From NCBI GenBank assembly GCA_002070025.1, contig MWCL01000005.1, positions 1 to 63,365 on the forward strand: DNA of 63,365 nucleotides, in the 5' to 3' direction. The notes beneath the pieces were generated by a model, which did not search any database, was not told the DNA's origin, and saw only the letters and a program-made list of their open reading frames with translations. The stretch comes from Spirochaetes bacterium ADurb.Bin215 (GTDB taxonomy: Bacteria > Spirochaetota > Spirochaetia > Treponematales > Treponemataceae). Of this stretch, positions 31,962 to 40,413 are shown piece by piece; positions within the stretch are counted from its first letter, which is position 1, and every line of letters starts with the position of its first letter. The translations under genes were made by a program, and so were the position numbers.

Positions 31962-34540
31962 TACACAACGATAATCAACAAACAACACAGCTGGCATTTC
32001 TGGGGAAACTCGCGATCACGGTTTTTCTTGCGACCGCAGCCCTTTTTGTTGTTTCCCTCAGGGATTATGCGGAGAAGCCCTATGAAGAACAACCTGTTTC
32101 GGTTGTGTACTCATGGTTTCCGTCCGGAGTTGAAGCCACATCACAGCTTCTTGTATCCGGAAACGCACCGTGGGAACGTTTGCCTTCAGATGGTATAATG
32201 GTATCTGATTCTTTTGCCTATGTACGGCTTGAACTAAGAAACCAGAGTCAAACCGACCGGGAAGTAATACTGTACAACAATGTACGGAATTACCGAACAT
32301 CATTACTCAAGCCGCTGGAACAGGGCGCCGTTTTGCTGGCACGGCACGGAGATAACGTCCCGATAAGTGAAAGCCCGCTCCGGCATTACAAGGCATCGTT
32401 CCCGGTCATTGTGCCCGCCGATTCGCAGATCGTGTACATTCTGGAATATTATGGAGTGCGCGGAATCAAGATTGATCTTGATGTTCTTGGAATTGATCTC
32501 TGGCTTTCACAGCATCTGTATGAGCGGAGTCTCATGTCTTTTGCTGTTGGGGGTCTAATAATCCTCATTCTTCTGAACTTGATTCTTTCTATTCTGGTTG
32601 GCAACCGCTATTTTTTCAGTACGGCGCTTTTTCTCTTTACGCTGTGCTTTTTTTACATGCGTCAAAGCCGGTTGCTCATGCTGGTAATCGATCCTCTGAC
32701 ATACGCTGACTGGTTGTATCCGGTCTCTATCAGCATAAACTGTCTTGGAGCGCTGTATTTTTTCCGGTCGCTTATTCCAACCGATTATTCAGGATGGGAA
32801 AAAAAAGCCATTGAAGTCCTGATGGGTGTATCGGTTATTCTAGGGATTATTTCCCTTTTTTATAAGCCCTATGATGTTGGCGACATTCTCAACGCGTTCT
32901 CGGTATTGATTCTTCCCCTGTTGTTCTATTACACCGCAAAGGCCGCTTTCCGCCAGGACTATATGCCGCTCATGGTAGTGCTGTCCTTTATTCCCTGGAT
33001 TATTCTCATGGTAATCGATGTTATCAAGGCGCAATTTACTCAGCGTCAAACCAATTCCGAGGATTTCAAGCTCTGGGTCGGACTTCTTACTTCATTGGTG
33101 TTGTTGCTGGTAACCCGGTTGTACACCTATGCCCGTTTCGTTTCCCCGGATGTTCCGGTAGTGGTTGCTCCCGATCCCGCTGCTGCAGCCACGGTCCGTC
33201 AGAGTATGATCCAGGAGAACTGCAACGAGCGCTTTTTTTACCGGTTTCACCAACCACTGGACAGCATAATCGCATCGGCAAGGATTATGGAGAAAGAATA
33301 TGCGGATCCGGGAATCATGGCTGTCGCGCAGATCATTATCGGAGAGGCGGAAACAATAAAACATGTCGGGCGGACAATGCTCCAGGTGCCCGTACTGCAG
33401 GAGTTGTTCGATCACGAAGCCTTTTCATACGGAAGCCATGCCGGAGCAACGTCGCCGGTAGTACGTATATTTGACTTCGACAAGCAACAAGCCGCGCGTA
33501 TGGCAAACATGCTTTGCGCGGATTCTTTTGACGCCGAACCGGAGATTGACCGGTACCGTCTGTTGGCGGATATATCGGATGGTCGCGTAGATGTTCTTGT
33601 CATTGACGCAGCGACATGCGGAGAAGCCGGCTTTACCCTCTGTCGGCTTATCCGGGACAAACACAGCATGTTTCAGTTCCCTATCCTCCTCATAGCTGAC
33701 TACTATGAGCAGACCATGCTCAAGCGCGGTTACGCAGTCGGTGTCAATGACTTTTTGACCCGGCCCTACGACGGTACCGAACTGACTGCACGTATTCGTT
33801 CCCTGCTCCGTCTTCGGGAAATTGACCGGATGAATCGGGACCTGGAACAGTCGGAAAAGGAAAAGAACGCCTTTCTCTATTTTCTCACGCATAATGTTAA
33901 TACACCGTTGACGGTCCTCATGAATCTCATCCGCGAACTTGCAGCGGTACCCTCAAATAAAAAAGAAGCGGCCAAAATCGGAGAGATGGAAGACTGTGTC
34001 CAGGAAATAAATGATATAGTCCAGAATGTTCTCATTTCGTTTCGTCTTACAGACGGACGTCAGACCCTCTGGCTTGAACCGGTGGAGTTGTCAGAAGAAC
34101 TGGAGCGAACTGTTCGTGAAATTTCGAAGCGTGCGGAGCAGAAGAAGCAGTCGATTTCCGTCAACAAACCCGGGAATGTCCCCCGGATACTCGCCGATAG
34201 AACGTCTGTACGGGGCATTTTGTATAACCTGATAGACAATGCGGTCAAATTTACTCCGTCCGGAGGGGCGGTTACGATCAGCGTCAGCGGAGAGCACGAC
34301 GTCCGGATAACTGTTTGTGATACCGGACCCGGTATCCCGTTGGAAGACCGGACGCGCCTCTTTCAGCGGTTTGAGCGCCTTTCCCCGCGGCCCACGGGCG
34401 GTGAAGCATCGACCGGTCTTGGACTGCACGTTTCCCGTGAACTGGCGGTAATGAACGGCGGATCGCTTGAATATGGAGCCGATAGTCCGGGCGCCTGTTT
34501 TGTGCTTACCCTGAAACGGTATTATGGAGGCGAGGTGTGA
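31958..34540 (+). CDS. 7TM-DISM sensor histidine kinase with internal receiver-like domain
   Basis: The 860-residue protein has an N-terminal helix, an extracytoplasmic 7TMR-DISM domain (~40-190), seven membrane helices (~195-400), a receiver-like domain (~485-615) and a C-terminal kinase core. The His box is FLTHNVNTPLTVLMNLI; Asn follows the His where Glu or Asp is usual. The ATPase has the N box YNLIDNAVKFTPSG, G1 DTGPGIP and G2 STGLGLHVSREL, so it looks active. The receiver keeps an acceptor Asp (VLVIDAATC), but the conserved Lys is Arg (DFLTRPYDG). The order receiver-before-kinase is less common than the reverse. It is translationally coupled to genes on both sides. Confidence 0.88.
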   Translation: MIHNDNQQTTQLAFLGKLAITVFLATAALFVVSLRDYAEKPYEEQPVSVVYSWFPSGVEATSQLLVSGNAPWERLPSDGIMVSDSFAYVRLELRNQSQTDREVILYNNVRNYRTSLLKPLEQGAVLLARHGDNVPISESPLRHYKASFPVIVPADSQIVYILEYYGVRGIKIDLDVLGIDLWLSQHLYERSLMSFAVGGLIILILLNLILSILVGNRYFFSTALFLFTLCFFYMRQSRLLMLVIDPLTYADWLYPVSISINCLGALYFFRSLIPTDYSGWEKKAIEVLMGVSVILGIISLFYKPYDVGDILNAFSVLILPLLFYYTAKAAFRQDYMPLMVVLSFIPWIILMVIDVIKAQFTQRQTNSEDFKLWVGLLTSLVLLLVTRLYTYARFVSPDVPVVVAPDPAAAATVRQSMIQENCNERFFYRFHQPLDSIIASARIMEKEYADPGIMAVAQIIIGEAETIKHVGRTMLQVPVLQELFDHEAFSYGSHAGATSPVVRIFDFDKQQAARMANMLCADSFDAEPEIDRYRLLADISDGRVDVLVIDAATCGEAGFTLCRLIRDKHSMFQFPILLIADYYEQTMLKRGYAVGVNDFLTRPYDGTELTARIRSLLRLREIDRMNRDLEQSEKEKNAFLYFLTHNVNTPLTVLMNLIRELAAVPSNKKEAAKIGEMEDCVQEINDIVQNVLISFRLTDGRQTLWLEPVELSEELERTVREISKRAEQKKQSISVNKPGNVPRILADRTSVRGILYNLIDNAVKFTPSGGAVTISVSGEHDVRITVCDTGPGIPLEDRTRLFQRFERLSPRPTGGEASTGLGLHVSRELAVMNGGSLEYGADSPGACFVLTLKRYYGGEV

Positions 34541-35715
34541 AACGCCGGAGAACGTATGTACTCGTACAGCTGCTTCTGATAGGGCTTTGTTTTGTCGCAC
34601 TGCTGTTTTCCATGTTCCGGGAACGGGTTATTGTCCAGCATGTCATTCAGCGGTACGAGTTGCCGTATCTTGGCACTACATTGCTTAGAACAATAGACGG
34701 ACCAACAGGGGATGATCTTGCCCTGGAGCTCCGTACGTTCGAGGATTCAAGCCGTGTGCGTGTCTATGTCTTTGATCCTGACGGTTTTCTGGTATATCCC
34801 GAAACCGTCAGCGAAACCGTTTCGCAGAGGATCATGACCGCTCGCATTAAAATACTGGACAAGGGATATGGCCCGTTGTATGAACCGTCAGGGCACAGTG
34901 TTCCATTGCTCTGGGGTATTTTGGACAGGAAATCGGGCAATACGGTTATCATGACCTTCTCCCGCATGCGACTTCTCGATATGTACCGGCAGGAATCCCG
35001 CCGTCTGACGGCTATATTTTTTACCCTGTTTGTTTTGCTTGCGGTCGGAGCCTTTCTGATTGTCCGATATGTTTTCCGGGCCATGGAGCGAGAACTACAA
35101 TGGAACCGGGAACGTTTTACGCGCCTGCAAGCGGTTGCCGAAGCGCAGTTTTCCCTGGTAAAAAAAGCGCAGTCCCTCATGAACCGCTGCGGCACGGCGC
35201 TCCGGGAAGGGAACTCGCCTGACCCCGTTGCGGAAGATTTATGCGGATATAGTTCCTTCCTTGGGAAAACAGGGACAGCATTGATTCCGGTTCGTGATCC
35301 CGACGGGAATGCCGTCAGTCCTGAACCGGTTCATCTCCATACTCTTTGCACACAGGTGCAGACTCTGGTTGCCGATGATTTTTCTGCGGCGGGGATTGTT
35401 CTTTCCCTTGGCGAGCATGACGCCGACTTGTATGTACGCGGACAGGAAAGTCTCCTGCTCGTAGCGTTGGAGGATTTACTGTATAAATTGCTGCCCGCGA
35501 TTGGACGGGATGCAAAAGCAGGAATGACCATATCGGGAAACAAAGAGCTGGCAATGCTGAAAATTAACGTGCCGGTTAAAGAACACGCTGCCTGTCCTGC
35601 AGGATTCTTCCTTTCGGGGTTTCTATTTGAACTGCTCGGTGTCGAGATCAGTTATATGATAAAGGATCACATGGAACTGATCATTACCGTACAATTTCAG
35701 GGTTCGGGAGTATAG
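34537..35715 (+). CDS. Membrane sensor protein with degenerate histidine-kinase-like C-terminus
   Basis: The 392-residue protein starts at a GTG overlapping the kinase stop, with GGAGG upstream. It has a TM helix at ~8-27, a periplasmic region (~28-158) and a second helix at ~159-180 (IFFTLFVLLAVGAFLIV). A helical linker and a C-terminal alpha/beta domain follow. That domain resembles a HATPase lobe in layout (VALEDLLYKLLPAIGRDAKAG), but the N-box Asn, G1 and G2 glycines and any phospho-His box are missing, so catalysis is unlikely. It may be an adaptor for the neighbouring kinase. Its 3' end overlaps the convergent response regulator by 19 bp. Confidence 0.6.
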   Translation: MKRRRTYVLVQLLLIGLCFVALLFSMFRERVIVQHVIQRYELPYLGTTLLRTIDGPTGDDLALELRTFEDSSRVRVYVFDPDGFLVYPETVSETVSQRIMTARIKILDKGYGPLYEPSGHSVPLLWGILDRKSGNTVIMTFSRMRLLDMYRQESRRLTAIFFTLFVLLAVGAFLIVRYVFRAMERELQWNRERFTRLQAVAEAQFSLVKKAQSLMNRCGTALREGNSPDPVAEDLCGYSSFLGKTGTALIPVRDPDGNAVSPEPVHLHTLCTQVQTLVADDFSAAGIVLSLGEHDADLYVRGQESLLLVALEDLLYKLLPAIGRDAKAGMTISGNKELAMLKINVPVKEHAACPAGFFLSGFLFELLGVEISYMIKDHMELIITVQFQGSGV

Positions 35716-36407
35716 CGGTAGCCTGCGTTGCGTACGGTCTTGATAAACTTCGGCTGATCCGGGTTGTCTTCAACAAGCGCGCGGAGCTGGCGTATATGGA
35801 CGTACAGGCTGTTCTCGTTTACCTCTTCGGCCGGGTCCCAAACCTGTGAAAACAGAACCGAATTGGAAAGTACCAAACCGGGATTTTTGATAAAATAGAG
35901 AAACAGCGAAAACAATTTTTTTCTCAGAACAACAGGTGTTTCGTTTTTGGTAACCCGCATGGTTCCCAGATTCAGGGTGAACGGACCGCTTGTTATGGTT
36001 TCATCGAGCGGCGTTCCCGGTCTGTTCGCGGCGGCGGCTTTTTTCAGCATGCGTTGAACCCGTGCAAGAAGCTCATCAATATAGAACGGTTTGGTAATAT
36101 AGTCGTCACAGCCGGTTGAGAAACCGGTCAGCTTTGACTCATGACTGGTTATGGACGATACAATGATAACCGGCAGGAATTCATCCTGTCTGCGTATGGT
36201 TTTCAGAATTTCCAGACCGTTCATGTCGCCAAGATTGAGATCGAGTAAAACAAGATCGACATACTCATTTTTGAGTACATCGAACGCCTTTTCTCCCGAA
36301 GGAGCTTCCAGGGCGGTATACCCGGCGTTTTCCAGATTCTCCGCGATATAGGTTCGCAGTTTTGTGCTGTCTTCAGCGACAAGTATTTTTTTTTCGGCCA
36401 TGGACAT
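35697..36407 (-). CDS. OmpR/PhoB-family response regulator
   Basis: The 236-residue protein has a receiver domain (acid pair AEDS, phospho-acceptor Asp in LVLLDLNLGDMNG, Lys in DDYITKPFYIDEL). A winged-helix DNA-binding domain (~140-236) follows, with SNSVLFSQVWDP, SLYVHIRQLRALVEDNP and IKTVRNAGYRYTPEP. It is the obvious output partner for the convergent kinase operon, although it is transcribed separately. GGGGAG lies 9 bp before the ATG at 36407; a second in-frame ATG is 6 bp downstream. Confidence 0.94.
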   Translation of the reverse strand: MSMAEKKILVAEDSTKLRTYIAENLENAGYTALEAPSGEKAFDVLKNEYVDLVLLDLNLGDMNGLEILKTIRRQDEFLPVIIVSSITSHESKLTGFSTGCDDYITKPFYIDELLARVQRMLKKAAAANRPGTPLDETITSGPFTLNLGTMRVTKNETPVVLRKKLFSLFLYFIKNPGLVLSNSVLFSQVWDPAEEVNENSLYVHIRQLRALVEDNPDQPKFIKTVRNAGYRYTPEP

Positions 36408-36456
36408 AAGTATAACTCCCCTGCATTAATTTCCGCTTAACCGGACAAGACAATTC

Positions 36457-36485
36457 TGGACAGTTTGAATGCATGCCCCTATACT
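36457..36485 (+). promoter_or_regulatory. Promoter of the membrane-protein/M20 peptidase operon
   Basis: TGGACA (36457-36462), a 17-bp spacer and TATACT (36480-36485) precede a ~12-nt leader with the ribosome site CAGGAG. Confidence 0.65.
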
Positions 36486-36504
36486 GCTCATACAGGAGTA
36501 TGGT

Positions 36505-37233
36505 ATGCAAGGTTTTCAGAACGGACCGTTTCTCTTTCTTCTCGGCGGTCTTGTCGGGGTATTTGTCATATCCCAATCGGTTTTTTTTCTCGTTAAAGCA
36601 ACAGCACGGAGCCGTGAGCTCGGAATTGGGCGGGAGATCGTACGGAAAACGATTCTTTCTTCCGCGATATTTTCCGTTCTTCCGTCAGTTTCAATCCTGT
36701 TGGGGCTCATTACGCTATCGTATGCGCTTGGACTGCCCCTGCCGTGGATCAGGCTCAGTGTTCTTGGAGCGGTTACCTATGAGCTTCCCGCCGCGACGGC
36801 CGCGATGCAAACACTCGGGGCGAGTATAACAGAACCCGTTACCGATACGCAAGTTTTTTCTGCAGTAGCCTGGGTCATGACCCTTGGCTGTATCGCTCCA
36901 TTGTTCATAATTCCCCTGTTTCTGAAGAAAATTCAGAGTGGTGTGCTTTCCATACAGAAAAAGGATAACCGGTGGGGACAGATTTTCATGTCGGCGCTCT
37001 TTATCGGAATGATTTCGGCCTTTCTCGGAATGGGTATTTCCGGGGGAATTCTTCCCATAATGGTGCTTCTTTCCTCGGCGCTTCTCATGGGTATTTGCGC
37101 GGTGCTTATTACAGTATGCAAATGGACCTGGCTGGAAAACTTTGCCCTGCCGGTCAGTATGCTCGGCGCCATGGCGCTTGCCGTATGGTACGCGCAGATA
37201 TTGCCGCCGGGAATGCTTCCGGCAGGATTTTGA
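36505..37233 (+). CDS. DUF5058-family integral membrane protein
   Basis: The 242-residue protein has about seven membrane helices and a SVSILLGLITLSYALGLPLPWIRLS signature region. It matches the uncharacterised DUF5058 family as I know it from Clostridia. The ATG at 36505 follows CAGGAG. It lies 12 bp before a second membrane protein that overlaps an M20 peptidase, so the three probably form one system, for example uptake of a peptide or amide conjugate followed by hydrolysis. That role is inference. Confidence 0.7.
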   Translation: MQGFQNGPFLFLLGGLVGVFVISQSVFFLVKATARSRELGIGREIVRKTILSSAIFSVLPSVSILLGLITLSYALGLPLPWIRLSVLGAVTYELPAATAAMQTLGASITEPVTDTQVFSAVAWVMTLGCIAPLFIIPLFLKKIQSGVLSIQKKDNRWGQIFMSALFIGMISAFLGMGISGGILPIMVLLSSALLMGICAVLITVCKWTWLENFALPVSMLGAMALAVWYAQILPPGMLPAGF

Positions 37234-37245
37234 GGAGTAGCGTTA

Positions 37246-37899
37246 ATGAAGAACTTTCAAACTGACATACATGTCTGGGGCCGCGTCTGGATGTTGTCCG
37301 CCCTCGCGGTCATGGTCGCCGTTCCTGTTGCGATCAGCATCCGTTTCGGCGCATGGCCGGGTTTCATGCCTGTTTTCCGCGGTCTACTCGCGGTGGCCCC
37401 GGTCTACTGGACCGTAACCGCCATTGAAGTGTTGACCTATGCGCCAATGCTCGGCTCGGGCGGTACGTATCTGGCCTTTGTTACCGGCAACATAACCAAT
37501 CTCAAAGCACCTGCCGCCATTTCGGCCATGCAGACTGCCAGCGTGAAGCCGGGCACCGAAGAAGGCGAGATACTGTCTACCATAGCAATCGCAGTTACAT
37601 CCATTGTAACGACCCTCATATTGGCTTCGGGCGTGCTTCTCTTCAGTTTCCTTGCGCCGGTTTTACAGAATCCGGTTCTTCTTCCGGCGTTCAAGATGAT
37701 TCTCCCCGCGCTCTTTGGCGCACTCGGGGTTGTGTTTATCGCACGGAACTGGAAGATCTCGGTGGCTCCGCTCGTCGCCATGATCATTCTTTTCATTTGT
37801 GTTCCGGCGCTCGCGACGGCGGTGAGCATTCTGGTACCGGTGAGCGCGCTTATCGCAATTGCCGGCGCTCGTATCCTCTACAATCGGGGCCTGGTATGA
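37246..37899 (+). CDS. Integral membrane protein, partner of the DUF5058 protein
   Basis: The 217-residue protein has about six membrane helices. GSGGTYLAFVTGNITNLKAPAA near residue 70 contains conserved-looking small and polar residues that could line a pore. I recognise no named family. It sits between the DUF5058 gene and the M20 peptidase, overlapping the latter by 4 bp, so equal production of all three is likely. The two membrane proteins have similar lengths and may form a heteromeric transporter. Confidence 0.65.
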   Translation: MKNFQTDIHVWGRVWMLSALAVMVAVPVAISIRFGAWPGFMPVFRGLLAVAPVYWTVTAIEVLTYAPMLGSGGTYLAFVTGNITNLKAPAAISAMQTASVKPGTEEGEILSTIAIAVTSIVTTLILASGVLLFSFLAPVLQNPVLLPAFKMILPALFGALGVVFIARNWKISVAPLVAMIILFICVPALATAVSILVPVSALIAIAGARILYNRGLV

Positions 37900-39335
37900 G
37901 TCCTGCCCTGGTTGTTGTCGGCGTTTTCGTCCTCTTTATCGCGGTCCTTATCATTCGGGTGCTGCTGTTCCGTCCCGGCGACGCGGATATCGTGACTATG
38001 AGCTCGCATGAATTCGACCGGGACACCGTATCCGGTCATCTATCCCGCATGATCCGGATTCCGACCGTTTCGTCCCGCGATCCGGGACAGGTTGATTCCG
38101 CCAGATTTGATGAATTCCGTGCCCTGCTGGGAGACCTCTATCCAACAATTACCGCTCAATGTGAACGCACGCTGATAGGTGAAACCGGTGTGGTGTATCG
38201 TTGGAAGGGCCGTTCTCCGGACGATGCTACGGTGCTCATGGCGCATTACGATGTAGTTGCCGCCGATTCTGCAGAATGGGACAAGCCTCCCTTTTCCGGC
38301 GAAATTGATGAAGATGGCGTACTGTGGGGGCGCGGGGCAATTGATACCAAGATTACCCTGTGCGCCATCCTTGAAGCGGCGGAAATGCGGATGCGAAACG
38401 GGTTTGTCCCGGAACATGATGTATACCTTTCCTTTTCCGGCGATGAAGAGATCATGGGACCAAGCGCTCCGGCTATCGTTGCCTGGATGGAAGAAAAAAG
38501 CATCCATCCGGCATTGGTGCTTGATGAGGGCGGGGCCGTTGTTACCGGGGTTTTCCCGGGTGTCAAAAAGCCTTGCGCGGTTGTCGGCATTACCGAAAAA
38601 GGTGTGCTCGATATCGAGTTTTCCGCACGTGCCGCCGGCGGTCATTCATCGGCTCCCGCGCTTCGGCAACCGGTAGTTGACCTTGCAAAGGCAATTGAGA
38701 AAATTTCACGAAAACCCTTTCCGCTCCGGTTAACGCCCGCGGCAGCGAAGATGTTCAACACTCTGGGCCGTCATTCATCGTTTGCGTTCCGGCTTCTTTT
38801 TGCCAACCTCTGGTGTTTTTTACCGCTCTTCAAACTGGTATGCAAACTGTCCGGCGGGGAACTGGCCGCGCTCATGCGGACAACCTGCTGCTTCACCGTG
38901 CTTGAAGGGGCGCCCCAATACAATGTGATGCCTCCCGTTGCCCGTTCCGGTGCGAACCTGCGGCTGCTCCCCGGTGATACGGCGGTTACAGCCCGTGATC
39001 GTCTTGAGAAAATTGTCCGGAAAACCGGAGTTACCCTTCGTACCGTATATGCCTATGATCCTTCCCCTGTCGCCGATCTTGACGGGTATGCGTGGAAACG
39101 TGTTCATGATGCCGTTGCGTCAACCTGGCCGGATGCAATAGTCTCTCCGTATCTCATGGTTGCCTGCACCGACTCGCGGCATTTTTGCCGTGTATCGCCC
39201 ACTGTTCTCAAGTTCTCCGCCATGGCGCTCACCAAAGAGGAGCGTGCAAGCATGCATGCGAAGAACGAGCGTATACCGGTGGACAAGATTGTTACGGCTT
39301 GTCAGTTCTTCTGGCGGATACTGGAAACCGCGTAG
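37896..39335 (+). CDS. M20-family metallopeptidase, membrane-anchored
   Basis: The 479-residue protein has one N-terminal membrane helix (LVVVGVFVLFIAVLIIRVLLF). An M20 catalytic domain follows with VLMAHYDVVAADSAEWDKPP (first His and Asp), WGRGAIDTK (bridging Asp) and LSFSGDEEIMGPSAP (general base Glu and metal Glu). The lid domain holds AAGGHSSAP. The layout resembles PM20D1/carboxypeptidase S-type enzymes that cut or form N-acyl amino acids. ATGA couples it to the preceding membrane protein. A strong terminator follows 40 bp after the stop. Confidence 0.88.
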   Translation: MSPALVVVGVFVLFIAVLIIRVLLFRPGDADIVTMSSHEFDRDTVSGHLSRMIRIPTVSSRDPGQVDSARFDEFRALLGDLYPTITAQCERTLIGETGVVYRWKGRSPDDATVLMAHYDVVAADSAEWDKPPFSGEIDEDGVLWGRGAIDTKITLCAILEAAEMRMRNGFVPEHDVYLSFSGDEEIMGPSAPAIVAWMEEKSIHPALVLDEGGAVVTGVFPGVKKPCAVVGITEKGVLDIEFSARAAGGHSSAPALRQPVVDLAKAIEKISRKPFPLRLTPAAAKMFNTLGRHSSFAFRLLFANLWCFLPLFKLVCKLSGGELAALMRTTCCFTVLEGAPQYNVMPPVARSGANLRLLPGDTAVTARDRLEKIVRKTGVTLRTVYAYDPSPVADLDGYAWKRVHDAVASTWPDAIVSPYLMVACTDSRHFCRVSPTVLKFSAMALTKEERASMHAKNERIPVDKIVTACQFFWRILETA

Positions 39336-39342
39336 TAAAATT

Positions 39343-39363
39343 ACTGCTACCAAAATTGTTGAA
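39343..39363 (-). repeat. Dispersed 21-bp repeat, copy 6 (L orientation)
   Basis: ACTGCTACCAAAATTGTTGA plus A lies 7 bp after the M20 peptidase stop codon and 10 bp before a terminator hairpin. Confidence 0.8.
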
Positions 39364-39373
39364 AAAAATAAAA

Positions 39374-39406
39374 GAAACCGCGCCGGGTTGGCGCGGTTTC
39401 TTTTTG
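39374..39406. terminator. Bidirectional intrinsic terminator
   Basis: An 11-bp perfect stem (GAAACCGCGCC, 39374-39384, with GGCGCGGTTTC, 39390-39400) encloses a GGGTT loop. T-tracts lie on both sides: TTTTT after 39400 on the plus strand, and the complement of AAAAAAATAAAA on the minus strand. It serves the convergent M20 operon and sigma-factor operon. Confidence 0.9.
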
Positions 39407-39419
39407 CAGCATGATTCGG

Positions 39420-39797
39420 TTATTGCGACGAACCAGTTTCAGACGGATCATCTCCTGTTCCAGCGTTTTCGTTTTCCATGACCGTATGGATGTGACGCCG
39501 GAGTTGTGTCTTTCGCCGGTGTTCAGTCCGGCTGTGGCTGCCGCCAAACCCCTTGAAAAAGATGAAGCTGAGCAGGAAGAGTCCCCAGGCTTGCCAGTAG
39601 CTTATCGTCTTCAGTCCGAAAATATCCGGCATGAGCGCGTTCCACAGACTCATGATAAGCAATCCGAATAAACCAATCAGGGCGATTCCCGCTGCCGCGA
39701 AGATGATTCCGAGTACGATCTTGACGCCAATCGGTCGTCTGCTCCACCACTGATCGGGATCACAGTCTTGCCGATGATGTCCGTTTCTTTCAATCAT
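39420..39797 (-). CDS. Small membrane protein coupled to the ECF sigma factor
   Basis: The 125-residue protein has two central membrane helices (IVLGIIFAAAGIALIGLFGLLI and WQAWGLFLLSFIFFKGFGG) separated by MSLWNALMPDIFGLKTISYW. A charged N-terminus and a basic C-terminal tail flank them. Similar small proteins accompany ECF sigma factors in Bacteroidetes and elsewhere as I recall, and could anchor or restrain the sigma factor. It lacks the HxxxCxxC zinc motif of classic anti-sigma factors. GGAGGT precedes the ATG at 39797; it lies 19 bp after the sigma gene. Confidence 0.7.
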   Translation of the reverse strand: MIERNGHHRQDCDPDQWWSRRPIGVKIVLGIIFAAAGIALIGLFGLLIMSLWNALMPDIFGLKTISYWQAWGLFLLSFIFFKGFGGSHSRTEHRRKTQLRRHIHTVMENENAGTGDDPSETGSSQ

Positions 39798-39816
39798 TAT
39801 AAACCTCCATACGTGC

Positions 39817-40374
39817 TTATTCTTCCATCCAGCGCCTGAGCGAAATGCCGAGCGCGGATACTGCGGCACGTTTTCGTGCCGTCAGTGTATTGATACTGAT
39901 TCCGGTTTGATCGGAAATCTCCCGGAATGTCCTGTTATCGAAAACCTGATACCGGATAACGTCCCGCTGCTTTTTGGGGAGCGCGGCTATGGCGCTGTAG
40001 AGTGCGTCGATTACCGCGTCCTGAACATACTCGTCCAGCGGGTTCAGGCAAGCGCTGTCGATTATTTCCTGGATGACTTCGTCCGCAACACCGGTTTCAC
40101 CGGCATTTTTCCGGACCCGGTCATGTCGCCACCAGTCGATGATCCTTCTGGTCAGCAGGGTTTGAAGCCAGCCGCCAAGATTGCGGATTTCGGGCAGTAG
40201 CGGAATCTTGTCCAGGGCTTCAGCATATAAATCCTGCAGGATATCTTCAGCTTCTTCCAGGGTCCGTCCGGCTGCCCGCACACGGGCAAAAAGTGACGGG
40301 CGGTCCTGAATGTAGCTTTCTTCGAGGCGGCTGGCTGCTGTCGGTTCCGTTGTCGTTGGTATCATGGTTTTCAT
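39817..40374 (-). CDS. ECF-type RNA polymerase sigma factor
   Basis: The 185-residue protein has region 2 (RTLEEAEDILQDLYAEAL and NLGGWLQTLLTRRIIDWWRH) and region 4 (LPKKQRDVIRYQVFDNRTFREISDQTGISINTLTARKRAAVSAL) of group 4 sigma-70 factors. The target promoters are unknown. It is followed by a small two-helix membrane protein that may control it. The frame has ATGs at 40374 and 40365; neither has a strong ribosome site. Confidence 0.92.
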   Translation of the reverse strand: MKTMIPTTTEPTAASRLEESYIQDRPSLFARVRAAGRTLEEAEDILQDLYAEALDKIPLLPEIRNLGGWLQTLLTRRIIDWWRHDRVRKNAGETGVADEVIQEIIDSACLNPLDEYVQDAVIDALYSAIAALPKKQRDVIRYQVFDNRTFREISDQTGISINTLTARKRAAVSALGISLRRWMEE

Positions 40375-40413
40375 ACTCTATGACGGACCAGACCCGGGTT
40401 TTGGTGAAAAAAA

